A program made the position numbers and the translations under genes. Below, in pieces: positions 8,110 through 17,139 of a stretch of 64,000 bases of DNA. Location of the stretch: the NCBI GenBank assembly GCA_021324735.1, contig JAJPIO010000014.1, positions 1-64,000 on the forward strand. The letters are read 5' to 3'. The stretch is from Bacteroidota bacterium. Lineage in GTDB: Bacteria > Bacteroidota > Ignavibacteria > Palsa-1295. Within the stretch, counting starts at the first letter, position 1, and every line of letters starts with the position of its first letter. The notes below the pieces were generated by a model. It worked only from the letters and a program-made list of their open reading frames with translations, made no database searches and was not told the origin of the DNA.

Positions 8110-9552
8110 ATGCTTCAACCGAAGACTAAGATCGTCGCCACCCTCGGCCCCTCCAGCGCGACCGAAGAGATCATCGAAAAACTCATTTTAGCCGGGATGG
8201 ATATCGCGCGGCTGAATTTTTCGCATGCCACGCCCGAGGTTCACCTCGACGTCGCGATGAAGGTCCGTGCGGCAAGCGAACGGCTGGGCGAGCATATCGC
8301 CATCTTTGCCGATCTACCCGGCCCGAAGATCCGCACCGGCGATGTTGCCGACCCGAACGGTGTATTGCTCGTCGCTGGCAGCGATGTCGTGCTCGCCTAC
8401 GACCCAGAAGTGCACACTACGACCGAGCGCATTACGACCTCCTATCAATATATGGGTGTCGATGTACGGCCAGGTCATCCGGTCTTACTGGACGATGGCT
8501 CGATCGAACTCGTCGTTAAGTCGATCGTTTCTCCGACCGAAATTGTCGCAACCGTAAAAACCGGGGGAATACTCAAGAGCCATAAGGGTATTAACTTTCC
8601 GGCAACGGTCCTGCGCATTCCTACGCTCACCGATCATGACAAAGAGATCGTTCGTTTTGCGGTACAGAAGATCGGAGTCGATGCGTTAGCGCTGAGCTTT
8701 GTGCGCCGAGCCGAGGATATTCGTGAACTACGGCAATTCCTCCTGACAGAACTTAATGATTCTTCCACGCCGATCATTGCGAAGATCGAAAAGCCGGAAG
8801 CGGTAGAGAACATCAAGGATATTCTTGCCGAGACGGATATGATCATGGTCGCTCGCGGCGATCTTGGCGTTGAAATGCCGCTCGAACGGGTACCGCCGAT
8901 CCAAAAGCGGTTGGTCGATCTCGCGAATGCTCGTGGTATTCCTGTCATTACAGCGACACAGATGCTGGAATCGATGATCTCGCATCCTCGGCCAACCCGC
9001 GCCGAGGCGAGTGACGTTGCTAATGCCGTGTTCGATGGATCGGACTGTGTGATGCTTTCTGCCGAAACGGGTGCTGGTGCGTATCCGGTGGAAGCGGTGA
9101 CTACTATGCGAGAGATCGTACTTTCTGCGGAGCGGAGCGGCTATGTTCGAGTTGAACGCGATTTTGTTCTACCGCACGAAGAAGCAGAATATGCCACGGA
9201 CTCCGTAGCGCGCGCGGCTTGTGTTCTTGCGGAAGAAGTGAACGCTCAGGCGATCATTTGTGCTACCCTTTCGGGACGTAGTGCACGTGCCGTTGCAAAA
9301 TATCGGTTCTCGAAATTAGTGGTCGGAATGTCAACGGAAGAGGCGGTGCTTCGGAGGATGGCATTCTATCACGGTATCGTCCCGCTGAAGCTCGAGCAGG
9401 TGCTTAGCTTCGACCAAACGCTGGAGAACATGGTCCGCGACGTTCAACGCGAAGGCCTAGTCGGTAACAGCGGCTGGATCGTTATTACTGCCGGTCATCC
9501 TATTTTCCAGGTGAGCCATACGAATATGGTGAAGGTGCACTTTCTGGGCTAA
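8110..9552 (+). CDS. pyk: Pyruvate kinase
   Basis: Cytoplasmic glycolytic enzyme converting phosphoenolpyruvate and ADP to pyruvate and ATP. The 480-residue protein has the complete family pattern: KTKIVATLGPSS at the N-terminus, ARLNFSH, DLPGPKIRTG at the start of the lid (B) domain, and the active-site signature IIAKIEKPEAVENI. The ARGDLGVEMP and TATQMLESM loops follow, and the C-terminal allosteric domain begins around residue 355 (DSVARAACVLAEE). The length is normal. It stands alone, with tRNA-Val upstream and a convergent type II NADH dehydrogenase downstream. Confidence 0.97.
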   Translation: MLQPKTKIVATLGPSSATEEIIEKLILAGMDIARLNFSHATPEVHLDVAMKVRAASERLGEHIAIFADLPGPKIRTGDVADPNGVLLVAGSDVVLAYDPEVHTTTERITTSYQYMGVDVRPGHPVLLDDGSIELVVKSIVSPTEIVATVKTGGILKSHKGINFPATVLRIPTLTDHDKEIVRFAVQKIGVDALALSFVRRAEDIRELRQFLLTELNDSSTPIIAKIEKPEAVENIKDILAETDMIMVARGDLGVEMPLERVPPIQKRLVDLANARGIPVITATQMLESMISHPRPTRAEASDVANAVFDGSDCVMLSAETGAGAYPVEAVTTMREIVLSAERSGYVRVERDFVLPHEEAEYATDSVARAACVLAEEVNAQAIICATLSGRSARAVAKYRFSKLVVGMSTEEAVLRRMAFYHGIVPLKLEQVLSFDQTLENMVRDVQREGLVGNSGWIVITAGHPIFQVSHTNMVKVHFLG

Positions 9553-9577
9553 TCCTTTACCCATCACTCTCCGCTCA

Positions 9578-10849
9578 TTATTCTTTTTGCTCCACGATCA
9601 GCCTCACGCCTCGCTGATACGTTGTGTAAGCCCAGGCCCACTCGGTTAGCACGAGTACGCGATTACGAAAGCCGATAAGATAAGCAATGTGGACGAATAC
9701 CCAAACAAGCCATGCCGGCCAGCCGGAGATCTTTAGCTTTCCAACATGTGCCACGGCGTAGGTTCGACCGATAGCGGCAAGAAGACCTTTGTCGAAATAA
9801 TGGAATGCCTTGTCTTGTGCTTTACCTTGTAACATTCCCGTAATGCGCTTCCCAACATACTTCCCTTGTTGGATCGCCACCGGAGCAACGCCAGGAAGTG
9901 GTTTGCCATCTTTGTCTAAGGCGAGCGCCGTATCACCGATCACAAATATCTCTGGATGACCGGCAATATTTAAGAATTTGTCAACCGGTACACGTCCTGC
10001 CTTATCATTTGTGTCTACATTCAACCATTTGGCGGCACGCGATGCTTGTACTCCAGCCGCCCAGATAATGGTGGCGGCCCGAATGTGTTCACCATCGAGA
10101 CTTACCTCATTGTTGGTCACAGATTGCACCCGAGAATTAACTCTGATCTCGACGCCTAACGTCTGCAATTCCTTAGCTGCAGATTCCGATAGACTTTCAG
10201 GAAAGGGAGCTAATACTCGAGATCCGGCTTCAATAAGAATGACCCGCGTCCGCTCCGGATTGAAATTTTGGAATTCCCGATGCAATCCCTTTTTGGCAAG
10301 TTCAGCGATAGAGCCGGCCATTTCAACACCCGTAGGTCCTGCGCCAATGATAACGACTGTTAAAAGTTCGGTTCTACGATTTGCATCCGTTTCCAGCTCT
10401 GCTTCTTCGTAAGCACACAGTAACTGCTTACGGATCTTCGTCGCATCCGCAATGGACTTTAAGCCCGGCGCGAATTCTTCCCATTCATTATGGCCAAAAT
10501 AGCTGTGCCGTGAACCGGTTGCGACGATGAGATAATCATATTCAACCGTTCGATTGGCTTCGAGCAGAACCCGTTTCTTTTCTGTATCGACCCCTTGGAC
10601 CTCAGCCATGAGGACTTCGATATTCTTGCCGCGAAGAATATGCCGGATCGGTGCAGCAATTTCGCCTGGCGAAAGCCCGGCGGTGGCTACCTGATAGAGG
10701 AGCGGCTGAAAGAGATGGTGGTTGCTGCGGTCGATGATCGTAACGCGGCATTGTGCATGGCGCAGCTTGAACGCAGCGTTCATTCCGCCGAAGCCCGCGC
10801 CAAGAATGACGACGTGTGGAAGAGAAAATTGAGCGGAGTCAGGCGACAT
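9578..10849 (-). CDS. ndh: Type II NADH:quinone oxidoreductase
   Basis: A single-subunit, non-proton-pumping FAD enzyme that passes electrons from NADH to quinone at the inner face of the membrane. The 423-residue protein has the FAD-binding Rossmann motif HVVILGAGFGGM near residue 12 and HHLFQPLLYQVA, typical of NDH-2. A second nucleotide motif VVIIGAGPTGVEMAG near residue 167 serves NADH, and VFVIGDTA closes the FAD site. The C-terminal segment has the amphipathic/hydrophobic stretch WPAWLVWVFVHIAYLIGF used for membrane attachment. It is transcribed convergently with pyk and lies upstream of gatA on the opposite side. Confidence 0.93.
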   Translation of the reverse strand: MSPDSAQFSLPHVVILGAGFGGMNAAFKLRHAQCRVTIIDRSNHHLFQPLLYQVATAGLSPGEIAAPIRHILRGKNIEVLMAEVQGVDTEKKRVLLEANRTVEYDYLIVATGSRHSYFGHNEWEEFAPGLKSIADATKIRKQLLCAYEEAELETDANRRTELLTVVIIGAGPTGVEMAGSIAELAKKGLHREFQNFNPERTRVILIEAGSRVLAPFPESLSESAAKELQTLGVEIRVNSRVQSVTNNEVSLDGEHIRAATIIWAAGVQASRAAKWLNVDTNDKAGRVPVDKFLNIAGHPEIFVIGDTALALDKDGKPLPGVAPVAIQQGKYVGKRITGMLQGKAQDKAFHYFDKGLLAAIGRTYAVAHVGKLKISGWPAWLVWVFVHIAYLIGFRNRVLVLTEWAWAYTTYQRGVRLIVEQKE

Positions 10850-10873
10850 GGGTGACTCCTTTATGATCTTGTG

Positions 10874-12238
10874 CTATTCGATAGAAGAGTAGGGCAGTTG
10901 CTCCATGATCTCTTTACCGAGCGCGAATAATGTTTCTTCATCGAAGTGCTTAGCGATTAGTTGAGCGCCGACCGGCAGGCCCGTACTGTCGAGGCCGACC
11001 GGAACGCTCATCGCCGGTACACCAGCAATATTCGCGCTTACGGTAAAAATGTCGTTAAGATACATGGCAAGAGGATCGCTCAGCTTTTCTCCGATCTTAA
11101 ACGCGGTGGTCGGCGTCGTGGGAGTAAGCAGAGCATCACACTTCTCGAATGCGGCGATAAAATCCTGTGTGATGAGCCGACGCACCTTCTGAGCGCGCTT
11201 GTAATACGCATCATAATATCCGGCCGAGAGTACGTACGTACCCAGCATTATCCGCCGCTTGACTTCGCGACCAAAACCTTCTGAACGGGAATGCCGATAG
11301 GTATCTTCAAGGGAAACCACCCCCTTGCCCCCTCCTTCTAAAGGAGGGGGAATTGCGCGGCGACCATATCTAATGCCATCAAAGCGAGCAAGATTGCTCG
11401 ATGCCTCTGCAGTGGTGAGGATGTAATAATCGGCAACGCAGTATTTGGTGTGCGGCAATGAGATGTCCACGATCTCGCAGCCTTTTGCTTGCAATTTCTT
11501 TTTTGCGTCTTCAATGAGCTTCCGAACATCGGGCTCGATACCTTCACCGAAGTATTCTTTTGGGATTCCGATGCGAAGTCCTTTTACACTGCGCGAAAGA
11601 GCCTGAGAGAATTTCGGCACATCTATTTTCGCGCTGGTCGAGTCCATCTCGTCGAAGCCGGACATCACTTCAAGCGACTTCGCTGCATCTTCCAACGTGC
11701 GTGAAAAGGTACCGACGGTATCGAACGACGATGCGAATGCCGTTAGTCCGTACCGTGAAATGCGACCGTAGGTCGGCTTATGTCCCACCACTCCACAGAA
11801 AGCCGCCGGCTGTCGGATAGAGCCTCCGGTATCAGTCCCGAGGGCAACATTACATGCGCCGATCGCTGCTGCAACAGCACTACCACCGCTGGAGCCACCC
11901 GGCACCCGCGTTTTATCCCACGGATTCTTTACTAATCCATAGGCCGAATTTTCGTTGGACGATCCCATTGCAAATTCGTCCATGTTCGTTTTGCCGACGA
12001 TGCGAGCGCCTGCTCCGATGAGGCGTTCAACGCAGGTTGCCGTATACAGGGAATGAAAATTCTCCAGGAATTTAGAGCCACAGGTGAGTCGTGCATCTTT
12101 CAGAGCGAGCACATCCTTCACTGCGACGGTCATATTAGAGAGCGGACCTTCGTGCGATGGGAATGGATTCTCGTCAAAGATCTCGAGAAAGGCGTTAAGC
12201 TCGGCGTTGTGCTTCTGTGCAGTTTCGAATTGGGTCAT
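10874..12238 (-). CDS. gatA: Asp/Glu-tRNA amidotransferase subunit A, with an in-frame palindromic insertion
   Basis: The amidase subunit of GatCAB releases ammonia from glutamine to convert Glu-tRNA(Gln) or Asp-tRNA(Asn). The amidase-signature triad is present as K41 (VAVKD), cis-Ser S116 (PGGSSGGSA) and S140 (TGGSIRQPAA), with spacings as in known GatA. The protein is 454 residues from the ATG at 12238, which gives MTQFETAQKH. The frame extends to 12298, but that part would overlap the rRNA methyltransferase gene and is not family-like. Between DGIRYGRRA and the conserved LEDTYRHSRSEGFGREV there is an extra IPPPLEGGGKGV encoded by a 23-base palindrome, absent from the usual family alignment. 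gatB and gatC are not in the window. Confidence 0.93.
   Translation of the reverse strand: MTQFETAQKHNAELNAFLEIFDENPFPSHEGPLSNMTVAVKDVLALKDARLTCGSKFLENFHSLYTATCVERLIGAGARIVGKTNMDEFAMGSSNENSAYGLVKNPWDKTRVPGGSSGGSAVAAAIGACNVALGTDTGGSIRQPAAFCGVVGHKPTYGRISRYGLTAFASSFDTVGTFSRTLEDAAKSLEVMSGFDEMDSTSAKIDVPKFSQALSRSVKGLRIGIPKEYFGEGIEPDVRKLIEDAKKKLQAKGCEIVDISLPHTKYCVADYYILTTAEASSNLARFDGIRYGRRAIPPPLEGGGKGVVSLEDTYRHSRSEGFGREVKRRIMLGTYVLSAGYYDAYYKRAQKVRRLITQDFIAAFEKCDALLTPTTPTTAFKIGEKLSDPLAMYLNDIFTVSANIAGVPAMSVPVGLDSTGLPVGAQLIAKHFDEETLFALGKEIMEQLPYSSIE
11316..11350. repeat. Palindromic coding element, copy 1 (inside gatA)
   Basis: CCCCCTCCTT-cta-AAGGAGGGGG at 11328-11350 is a 10-bp perfect inverted repeat, preceded by ACCACCCCCTTG. 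Read from the minus strand it encodes PPPLEGGG in frame with gatA. The same 23 bases occur at 12518-12540 in the next gene. Confidence 0.85.
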
Positions 12239-12270
12239 TATTACAAAAATACGTAGTATTAATCGCTTAG

Positions 12271-13803
12271 CTATTTCCTTCTCAATTTCGCTACACACTC
12301 GATATGATACGTTTGTGGGAACATATCGACAGGCTGGAGATCGAGCAACTCGTAGCCTTCCGAAAGTAAGGCTACGTCTCGCGCCTGTGTCGCAGGGTTG
12401 CAGCTAATGTAGGAGATGCGTTCGGGTGCCAGCTTTAATATCTCTCGAATGACATCCGGGTGCATGCCGCTCCGGGGTGGATCGATTATGAGAACATTCG
12501 GTGATGACCACCCCCCGCCCCCTCCTTCTAAAGGAGGGGGAGACGTGACCGCCTTTTTTAGATCGCTCGCTATGAACTCGACGTTCTTTATTCCGTTCGC
12601 TTTGGCATTGGAGCGCGCATCGGCAATAGCCGCTTCCACGAGTTCTATGCCGAGCACGGACTTTACTTTGTCTGCGACAAAGAGCGATATGGTGCCGGTG
12701 CCACAATAGAGGTCCCAAACGCGATCGTCCGGTTTTAGCTCAGCGAATTCTGCAGCTATTTCGTATAATCGCTCGGCTTGTGGTGTGTTCGATTGGAAGA
12801 AGCTGTTTGCTGAGATTCTAAAGGAGGCCTTACCGATCCAATCGCGGATAGTGCCATCGCCGTGATATACTTTTTCGAAATCGCCGACGGCCACCTGTGC
12901 TCTTCGCTGGTTTACGTTGTTAACTACTGTTGTGATGCCAGGGATAGCAGCAATAAGCTCACGTGTGTATTGCTCCATCACGGTCGGCTCATCGCGGCTC
13001 GTGACAAGGTTGACCATTATCTCGCCAGTCGAGTAGCTGGTCTTAACGACCAGGAAGCGGAGAAGTCCGGTTGAGTTTTCAAGGGACGCATTGGAGGAAG
13101 TTTCATCTGGGGTGCTCGCAGGTGCGCGTCTGCCGGAGCCGGGCGAATAAACCCCAAGCTCATTATCTCGCGCAAACTTCCTCGTAAAATTTACGATATC
13201 CGTTACGACCTGTTTTGGAAGGAAACAGACCTGCGTATCGATCACTCGATCAAAACGCTCTCGAACGTGGAGGCCGACTGCAAAACGGTCCTGCACATCA
13301 CCGGAGGCGATTTCCTCATCCAGGAGCCATCGTTCTTCGGAGAACGAGAACTCCATTTTATTGCGATAGTGATATTCATCTCGCGCTGCCAGCACATCGC
13401 GGAGAGGAGGACTCGCAATCTTGCCAACCCGTTCGAATAGATCGCGGACCTGCAACTTCTTCCAGTTGAGTTGCGCTTCGTAATTCAAGTGCTGCAGTGC
13501 GCATCCGCCGCAGATCCCGAAATAAGGGCAGAGAGCTGGGCGCCGGTCCGGACCCGAAGCGATGACTTCCACCAGCCGAGCTTCAGCAAAATTCGATTTA
13601 GCTTTTCGAATCTCGACCAGAACCCGCTCTTCAGCAAGAGCACCCTCGACGAAAATAACGTATCCATCATGTCGACGAGCGACGGCTTTGCCTTCAAAAG
13701 CAAGGGAATCGGTGGTTACTTCCAGTCGATCGCCCCGTTCCGGGCGAGAAAGACGTTCCTGAACGGCCGAGTTTGGCGCATGGGTTGTTGGGGCTTCTGT
13801 CAT
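12271..13803 (-). CDS. rlmD: 23S rRNA (uracil-5-)-methyltransferase, RlmD/TrmA family, with in-frame insertions
   Basis: A SAM-dependent RNA methyltransferase that makes m5U, most likely in 23S rRNA. The 510-residue protein has an N-terminal TRAM domain (residues about 25-85) and the iron-sulfur Cys cluster CPYFGICGGC. The SAM motif is VWDLYCGTGTISLF, followed by DPPRSGMHP and the catalytic nucleophile Cys in YISCNPATQ. Two segments look like insertions. One is a Ser/Pro/Arg-rich stretch (about 13070-13155) before LLRFLVVKTS; the other is PPPLEGGGGG from palindrome copy 2 before VLIIDPPRSG. The gene ends 32 bases before the gatA start. RlmC or TrmA specificity cannot be excluded, though the iron-sulfur site favours RlmD. 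Confidence 0.9.
   Translation of the reverse strand: MTEAPTTHAPNSAVQERLSRPERGDRLEVTTDSLAFEGKAVARRHDGYVIFVEGALAEERVLVEIRKAKSNFAEARLVEVIASGPDRRPALCPYFGICGGCALQHLNYEAQLNWKKLQVRDLFERVGKIASPPLRDVLAARDEYHYRNKMEFSFSEERWLLDEEIASGDVQDRFAVGLHVRERFDRVIDTQVCFLPKQVVTDIVNFTRKFARDNELGVYSPGSGRRAPASTPDETSSNASLENSTGLLRFLVVKTSYSTGEIMVNLVTSRDEPTVMEQYTRELIAAIPGITTVVNNVNQRRAQVAVGDFEKVYHGDGTIRDWIGKASFRISANSFFQSNTPQAERLYEIAAEFAELKPDDRVWDLYCGTGTISLFVADKVKSVLGIELVEAAIADARSNAKANGIKNVEFIASDLKKAVTSPPPLEGGGGGWSSPNVLIIDPPRSGMHPDVIREILKLAPERISYISCNPATQARDVALLSEGYELLDLQPVDMFPQTYHIECVAKLRRK
12507..12540. repeat. Palindromic coding element, copy 2 (inside the rRNA methyltransferase gene)
   Basis: The core at 12518-12540 is identical to copy 1 (CCCCCTCCTT-cta-AAGGAGGGGG). 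The 5' flank ACCACCCCCCG differs from copy 1 by one base in length. It is read on the minus strand in the same frame as copy 1, giving PPPLEGGGGG. It sits in a surface-type loop between SAM motifs of the methyltransferase. Confidence 0.85.
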
Positions 13804-13953
13804 TCGACCGAATCAGTTAGGCTGGATATTCGTAAATTTGTAGCAAGTAACGAGTGATGAGTATCGGGTAACGAGCGACAACCGGCTTTTCTCTCAATTT
13901 TTAGTCGCCGTTGCCTAAAATTTACACTTCTTTTAACGAAACAACCATACGCA

Positions 13954-14778
13954 ATGAATCTCATCGGAAGACTTGGAATCTCTGCGGCGATCGTTCTTAT
14001 AGCTCTGGCTATGATGCCGCGCCATGCGATAGCGCAAATTCAACGCGATACGACGCACTGGAACGATGAAGAGCTGTACCAGGAAGAAGATAAAGGTCCA
14101 CCCACATTCTTTTCCGTCGGTGGCGGATTCCTCGGTGCCTTCTTCAAGCCCGACTTCAGCGGATTCAATTCGAATTTTGCGCAACCTTTCGTTGGCAAGA
14201 ATTATCGTGAGCAGGTGTGGATGTTCGGCGGTCAAGGCTTCGTAACGATCCCGTGGATCAAGAACTTCCGTGTTGGTGGCATGGGCTATAGCGGCACCAG
14301 TACTGATTGCGGCTGTATCGATACCGTTCTCAATCAGGTCGATACGGTTAATCGGTTTCTTACCTATCAGGTCGGCTACGCGGCTCTTACACTCGATTAC
14401 GTTTTACCATTACGGACGGGCCGCTTCCACATTGTGCCGGGCGTAGCATTAGGGTATGGTGCAGTAAATATCTTTGCCCGTCAGGCGCGTAATCGTGTCG
14501 GCGAATTTAATATTGCTAACGATTTTAATCCGCCGTATCAGCCCTACACTTCCCACACGTATTCTTCGAACTTCTTTTTATATATGCCGCAGCTTCAGTT
14601 CGAGTATTCGCCGGTGGGTTACCTGATGTTCCGGCTAACGGCCGCGTATCAGGGAACGTCGATGGGCACCTGGACCTACGATCAGGGCGTCGGCTTAGGT
14701 AGCACGACGGCCTTTAATGGTATTAACGGCTCGGGGCTGCTATTTAGCCTGGGAGCTTTTGTGGGGCTTTTCCAATAG
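13954..14778 (+). CDS. Putative outer-membrane beta-barrel protein
   Basis: A 274-residue protein with a signal peptide (hydrophobic residues 8-25, cleavage near AIAQ). It then has many alternating Gly/Tyr/Phe-rich strands (FFSVGGGFLGAFF, FRVGGMGYSG, FHIVPGVALGYG, LMFRLTAAYQG) and ends in a Gly-Leu-Phe-Gln strand. This is the look of a small outer-membrane porin-like barrel. A CGC pair (DCGCID) lies in a predicted loop. No named family is recognised. A degenerate GTAACGAGTGATGAG-type repeat precedes the gene at about 13847-13881. It stands alone before purC. Confidence 0.75.
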   Translation: MNLIGRLGISAAIVLIALAMMPRHAIAQIQRDTTHWNDEELYQEEDKGPPTFFSVGGGFLGAFFKPDFSGFNSNFAQPFVGKNYREQVWMFGGQGFVTIPWIKNFRVGGMGYSGTSTDCGCIDTVLNQVDTVNRFLTYQVGYAALTLDYVLPLRTGRFHIVPGVALGYGAVNIFARQARNRVGEFNIANDFNPPYQPYTSHTYSSNFFLYMPQLQFEYSPVGYLMFRLTAAYQGTSMGTWTYDQGVGLGSTTAFNGINGSGLLFSLGAFVGLFQ

Positions 14779-14882
14779 GCTTAAGCAGATTAATGTTTGT
14801 GGAGAACTCGAGTGATAGTTTACGGCTAATACGCGTTTAGGTATCCGTCGTACTTTTTTACAGAGTTACTTTTAGAATCTTT

Positions 14883-15599
14883 ATGGCAGAAAAAGGAAAA
14901 CAGTTTTACGAAGGCAAAGCGAAAAAACTCTTTACAGTCGTTGGTTCGGACGATCTGGTGATCCAGGAATTCAAGGACGACGCGACGGCCTTCAATGCTC
15001 TTAAAAAGGGAAGTTGGGCTCATAAAGGAGAAGTGAACTGCGCCATGTCCAGTGCGCTGTTCAAGATGCTCGAGGCGAGTGGAATTCACACCCACTTTGT
15101 CGAGCAGCTTTCTCCGACCGATATGCTTGTAAAAAAGCTGGAGATCGTGCCACTGGAAGTGATCGTGCGCAACATCGCTGCCGGCTCGTTCTGTAAGCGC
15201 TATGGTGCCGAAGAGGGTAAGGAGTTCAAACAGCCGACCTTTGAATTTTCCTATAAGGACGATGCCCTCGGCGATCCGCTTATTAACGATAGCCACGCCC
15301 TGGCGCTCGAACTCGCAACGGAAGACGAGATCGATCACATTCGTCACACGGCGCTAAAGATCAATGACATCCTGAGGGCATTTTTCCGCAAACGTGGAAT
15401 TCTGCTGGTGGACTTCAAACTCGAGTTTGGTCGCCATAAAGGCGAGATCCTTCTCGGCGATGAAATTTCACCCGATACCTGCCGTTTCTGGGATGCCGAA
15501 ACTCGCAAGAAGCTCGATAAGGACCGCTTCCGTCAGGATCTTGGCGGCGTAGAAGAAGCGTACGCAGAAATGTTGCGCCGAGTTAACGAGACTGTATAA
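14883..15599 (+). CDS. purC: Phosphoribosylaminoimidazole-succinocarboxamide synthase
   Basis: The seventh step of IMP synthesis joins CAIR and aspartate with ATP hydrolysis. The 238-residue cytoplasmic enzyme has the N-terminal FYEGKAKKLF motif, LEIVPLEVIVRN, GSFCKRYG and the C-terminal signature LVDFKLEFGRHKGEILLGDEISPDTCRFWD (cited here in parts: LVDFKLEFG, then GDEISPDTCR). The length matches bacterial PurC. Other purine genes (purS, purQ) lie 1.6 kb downstream, separated by the phospholipid genes. A terminator follows within 50 bases. Confidence 0.96.
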   Translation: MAEKGKQFYEGKAKKLFTVVGSDDLVIQEFKDDATAFNALKKGSWAHKGEVNCAMSSALFKMLEASGIHTHFVEQLSPTDMLVKKLEIVPLEVIVRNIAAGSFCKRYGAEEGKEFKQPTFEFSYKDDALGDPLINDSHALALELATEDEIDHIRHTALKINDILRAFFRKRGILLVDFKLEFGRHKGEILLGDEISPDTCRFWDAETRKKLDKDRFRQDLGGVEEAYAEMLRRVNETV

Positions 15600-15619
15600 T
15601 TAAAATTGCTGAGTGGAGA

Positions 15620-15646
15620 ATGGAGAGTGAAGAACTCTCCATTTTT
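15620..15646 (+). terminator. Rho-independent terminator after purC
   Basis: ATGGAGAGT (15620-15628) pairs perfectly with ACTCTCCAT (15634-15642) around a 5-base loop and runs into TTTTT. The hairpin contains an ATG in frame with psd, which argues that this ATG is not the psd start. Confidence 0.7.
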
Positions 15647-15664
15647 CACTCACTACTTTCACTG

Positions 15665-16345
15665 ATGGGGCTGACTCGTTACGGCACAGATGTTCTTTTA
15701 GCGGTTCTTGTGATCACGATCGTCTTGATCGGACTCGCGATCTGGACCGATGAGGTGTGGATCAAGTATCTGCTGATCGCCGTCGCTGTATTTATCTGTG
15801 TATTCTCGCTTAATTTTTTTCGCGATCCGGACCGCACTATTCAGGCGAATGGTGAGCCCCTTCAGGACCTCATCGTCTGTCCGGCCGATGGTAAGATAGT
15901 GTTGATCGAAGACGCTACAGAGCCAGAGTTTATTAAAGGCCCCGTTACTCTTGTTTCCATTTTTATGTCTCCGCTCGATGTTCATGTAAATCGGTCTCCG
16001 ATGACTGGTGTGGTCGAGTACTTCAAATACATCAAAGGAGAATTCCTGGTCGCGCACGATAGTGCTGCGGTTCATCGTAACGAGCGGGCAATGATCGGCC
16101 TGTATAGCAACGGTCATAAAATATTGTTCGCACAAGTGGCAGGCTACATCGCCCGGCGTATCGTTTGTCCGGTAAAAGCGGGCGACACACTGAAAGTCGG
16201 TGAACGCTTCGGCATGATCAAGTTCGGGTCACGAGTCGATCTTTATATTCCGAAAGAGGCCCGGATAATAACTAAGGTCGGAGACGTTGTTCGAGCGGGC
16301 GAAACGGTCCTGGCAAAATTTTCAAACACAGGTCAGACGCAATGA
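15665..16345 (+). CDS. psd: Phosphatidylserine decarboxylase proenzyme
   Basis: A membrane enzyme that decarboxylates phosphatidylserine to phosphatidylethanolamine after self-cleavage to a pyruvoyl cofactor. From the ATG at 15665 it is 226 residues, the short archaeal-type class. Two hydrophobic helices lie near the N-terminus (about 10-50), then DPDRTI, VCPADGKIV, FMSPLDVHVNRSP and the self-cleavage site FGSRVD (Gly188-Ser189). An in-frame ATG at 15620 would lie inside the purC terminator stem, so I prefer 15665. It overlaps pssA by four bases (ATGA), so the two genes for consecutive steps are translationally coupled. Confidence 0.93.
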   Translation: MGLTRYGTDVLLAVLVITIVLIGLAIWTDEVWIKYLLIAVAVFICVFSLNFFRDPDRTIQANGEPLQDLIVCPADGKIVLIEDATEPEFIKGPVTLVSIFMSPLDVHVNRSPMTGVVEYFKYIKGEFLVAHDSAAVHRNERAMIGLYSNGHKILFAQVAGYIARRIVCPVKAGDTLKVGERFGMIKFGSRVDLYIPKEARIITKVGDVVRAGETVLAKFSNTGQTQ

Positions 16346-17139
16346 CAAAACGCCGAGCGCGAGCACGCTCGATCATTCCCAGTCTCTTCACTATCATGAA
16401 CCTCTTTTCGGGGTTTGTGGCGATGAAGACCGCGATGATCGATGGTGATTTCGTTTCGGCCGGATGGTTCGTGGTCATGGGCGGCATCTTCGACATGCTC
16501 GATGGCCTCATGGCTCGTCTGACCCGATCGTCGAGCGAGTTTGGCGTCGAACTGGATTCCCTCGCGGATATTGTGACCTTCGGTGTGGCTCCGAGTGCGA
16601 TCGTTTATAAGGCATTCTTTTACCAACTTTCAGGGATCGGTCTCATTCTCGCCGCTCTCCCGGCAATGCTTGGCGCAATTCGTCTTGCGCGATTTAACGT
16701 GCAATTGGTAGGATTCGATAAGGACTATTTTCGAGGGTTGCCTATCCCTTCGTCTGCGATCCTCATTGTGTCTTACGTGACGTTCCATCATCTCGCTCTT
16801 TCGCCAGCCGACCGGCTCACCGACCCGTGGATGTATGTGGTGACGATCGGAGCGTCGATCATGATGGTGAGCACCGTAAAATACGATACGGTACCGAAGC
16901 CCTCGCTCAAACAGATAACCGCCCATCCATTCAAGTTTGGGATCTACTTTGCGGGGGTAATCCTTGCCATCGTAACGCGAGGGAGCGCGATCTTTCCGCT
17001 CTTTGTTCTCTTCGTTGTATTTGGAATCGTGCGGTCGATCGTCGAGCGGATCAGCCGGTTGATCCGCGAGCGTCGAGCTTCAGCGCTGCTGGACGAAGAG
17101 GCACTGGACCGAGAAGAAGAATCGACTTTTGGAATATAG
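16342..17139 (+). CDS. pssA: CDP-diacylglycerol--serine O-phosphatidyltransferase
   Basis: An inner-membrane enzyme that makes phosphatidylserine from CDP-diacylglycerol and serine, the substrate of the upstream decarboxylase. The 265-residue protein carries the complete CDP-alcohol phosphatidyltransferase signature DG-x2-AR-x8-G-x3-D-x3-D, seen as DGLMAR...FGVELDSLAD. It has about six further hydrophobic segments and a charged C-terminal tail rich in Glu. The start overlaps the psd stop (ATGA). Order psd-pssA with overlap is common in bacteria. Confidence 0.94.
   Translation: MTKRRARARSIIPSLFTIMNLFSGFVAMKTAMIDGDFVSAGWFVVMGGIFDMLDGLMARLTRSSSEFGVELDSLADIVTFGVAPSAIVYKAFFYQLSGIGLILAALPAMLGAIRLARFNVQLVGFDKDYFRGLPIPSSAILIVSYVTFHHLALSPADRLTDPWMYVVTIGASIMMVSTVKYDTVPKPSLKQITAHPFKFGIYFAGVILAIVTRGSAIFPLFVLFVVFGIVRSIVERISRLIRERRASALLDEEALDREEESTFGI

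Noticed and set aside
12239-12298. N-terminal extension of gatA
   Set aside because: It would overlap the methyltransferase gene and is not GatA-like; MTQFETAQKH at 12238 is a better start.
15620-15664. Upstream psd start codon
   Set aside because: The ATG is part of a perfect terminator stem after purC; the next ATG at 15665 precedes the membrane helices.
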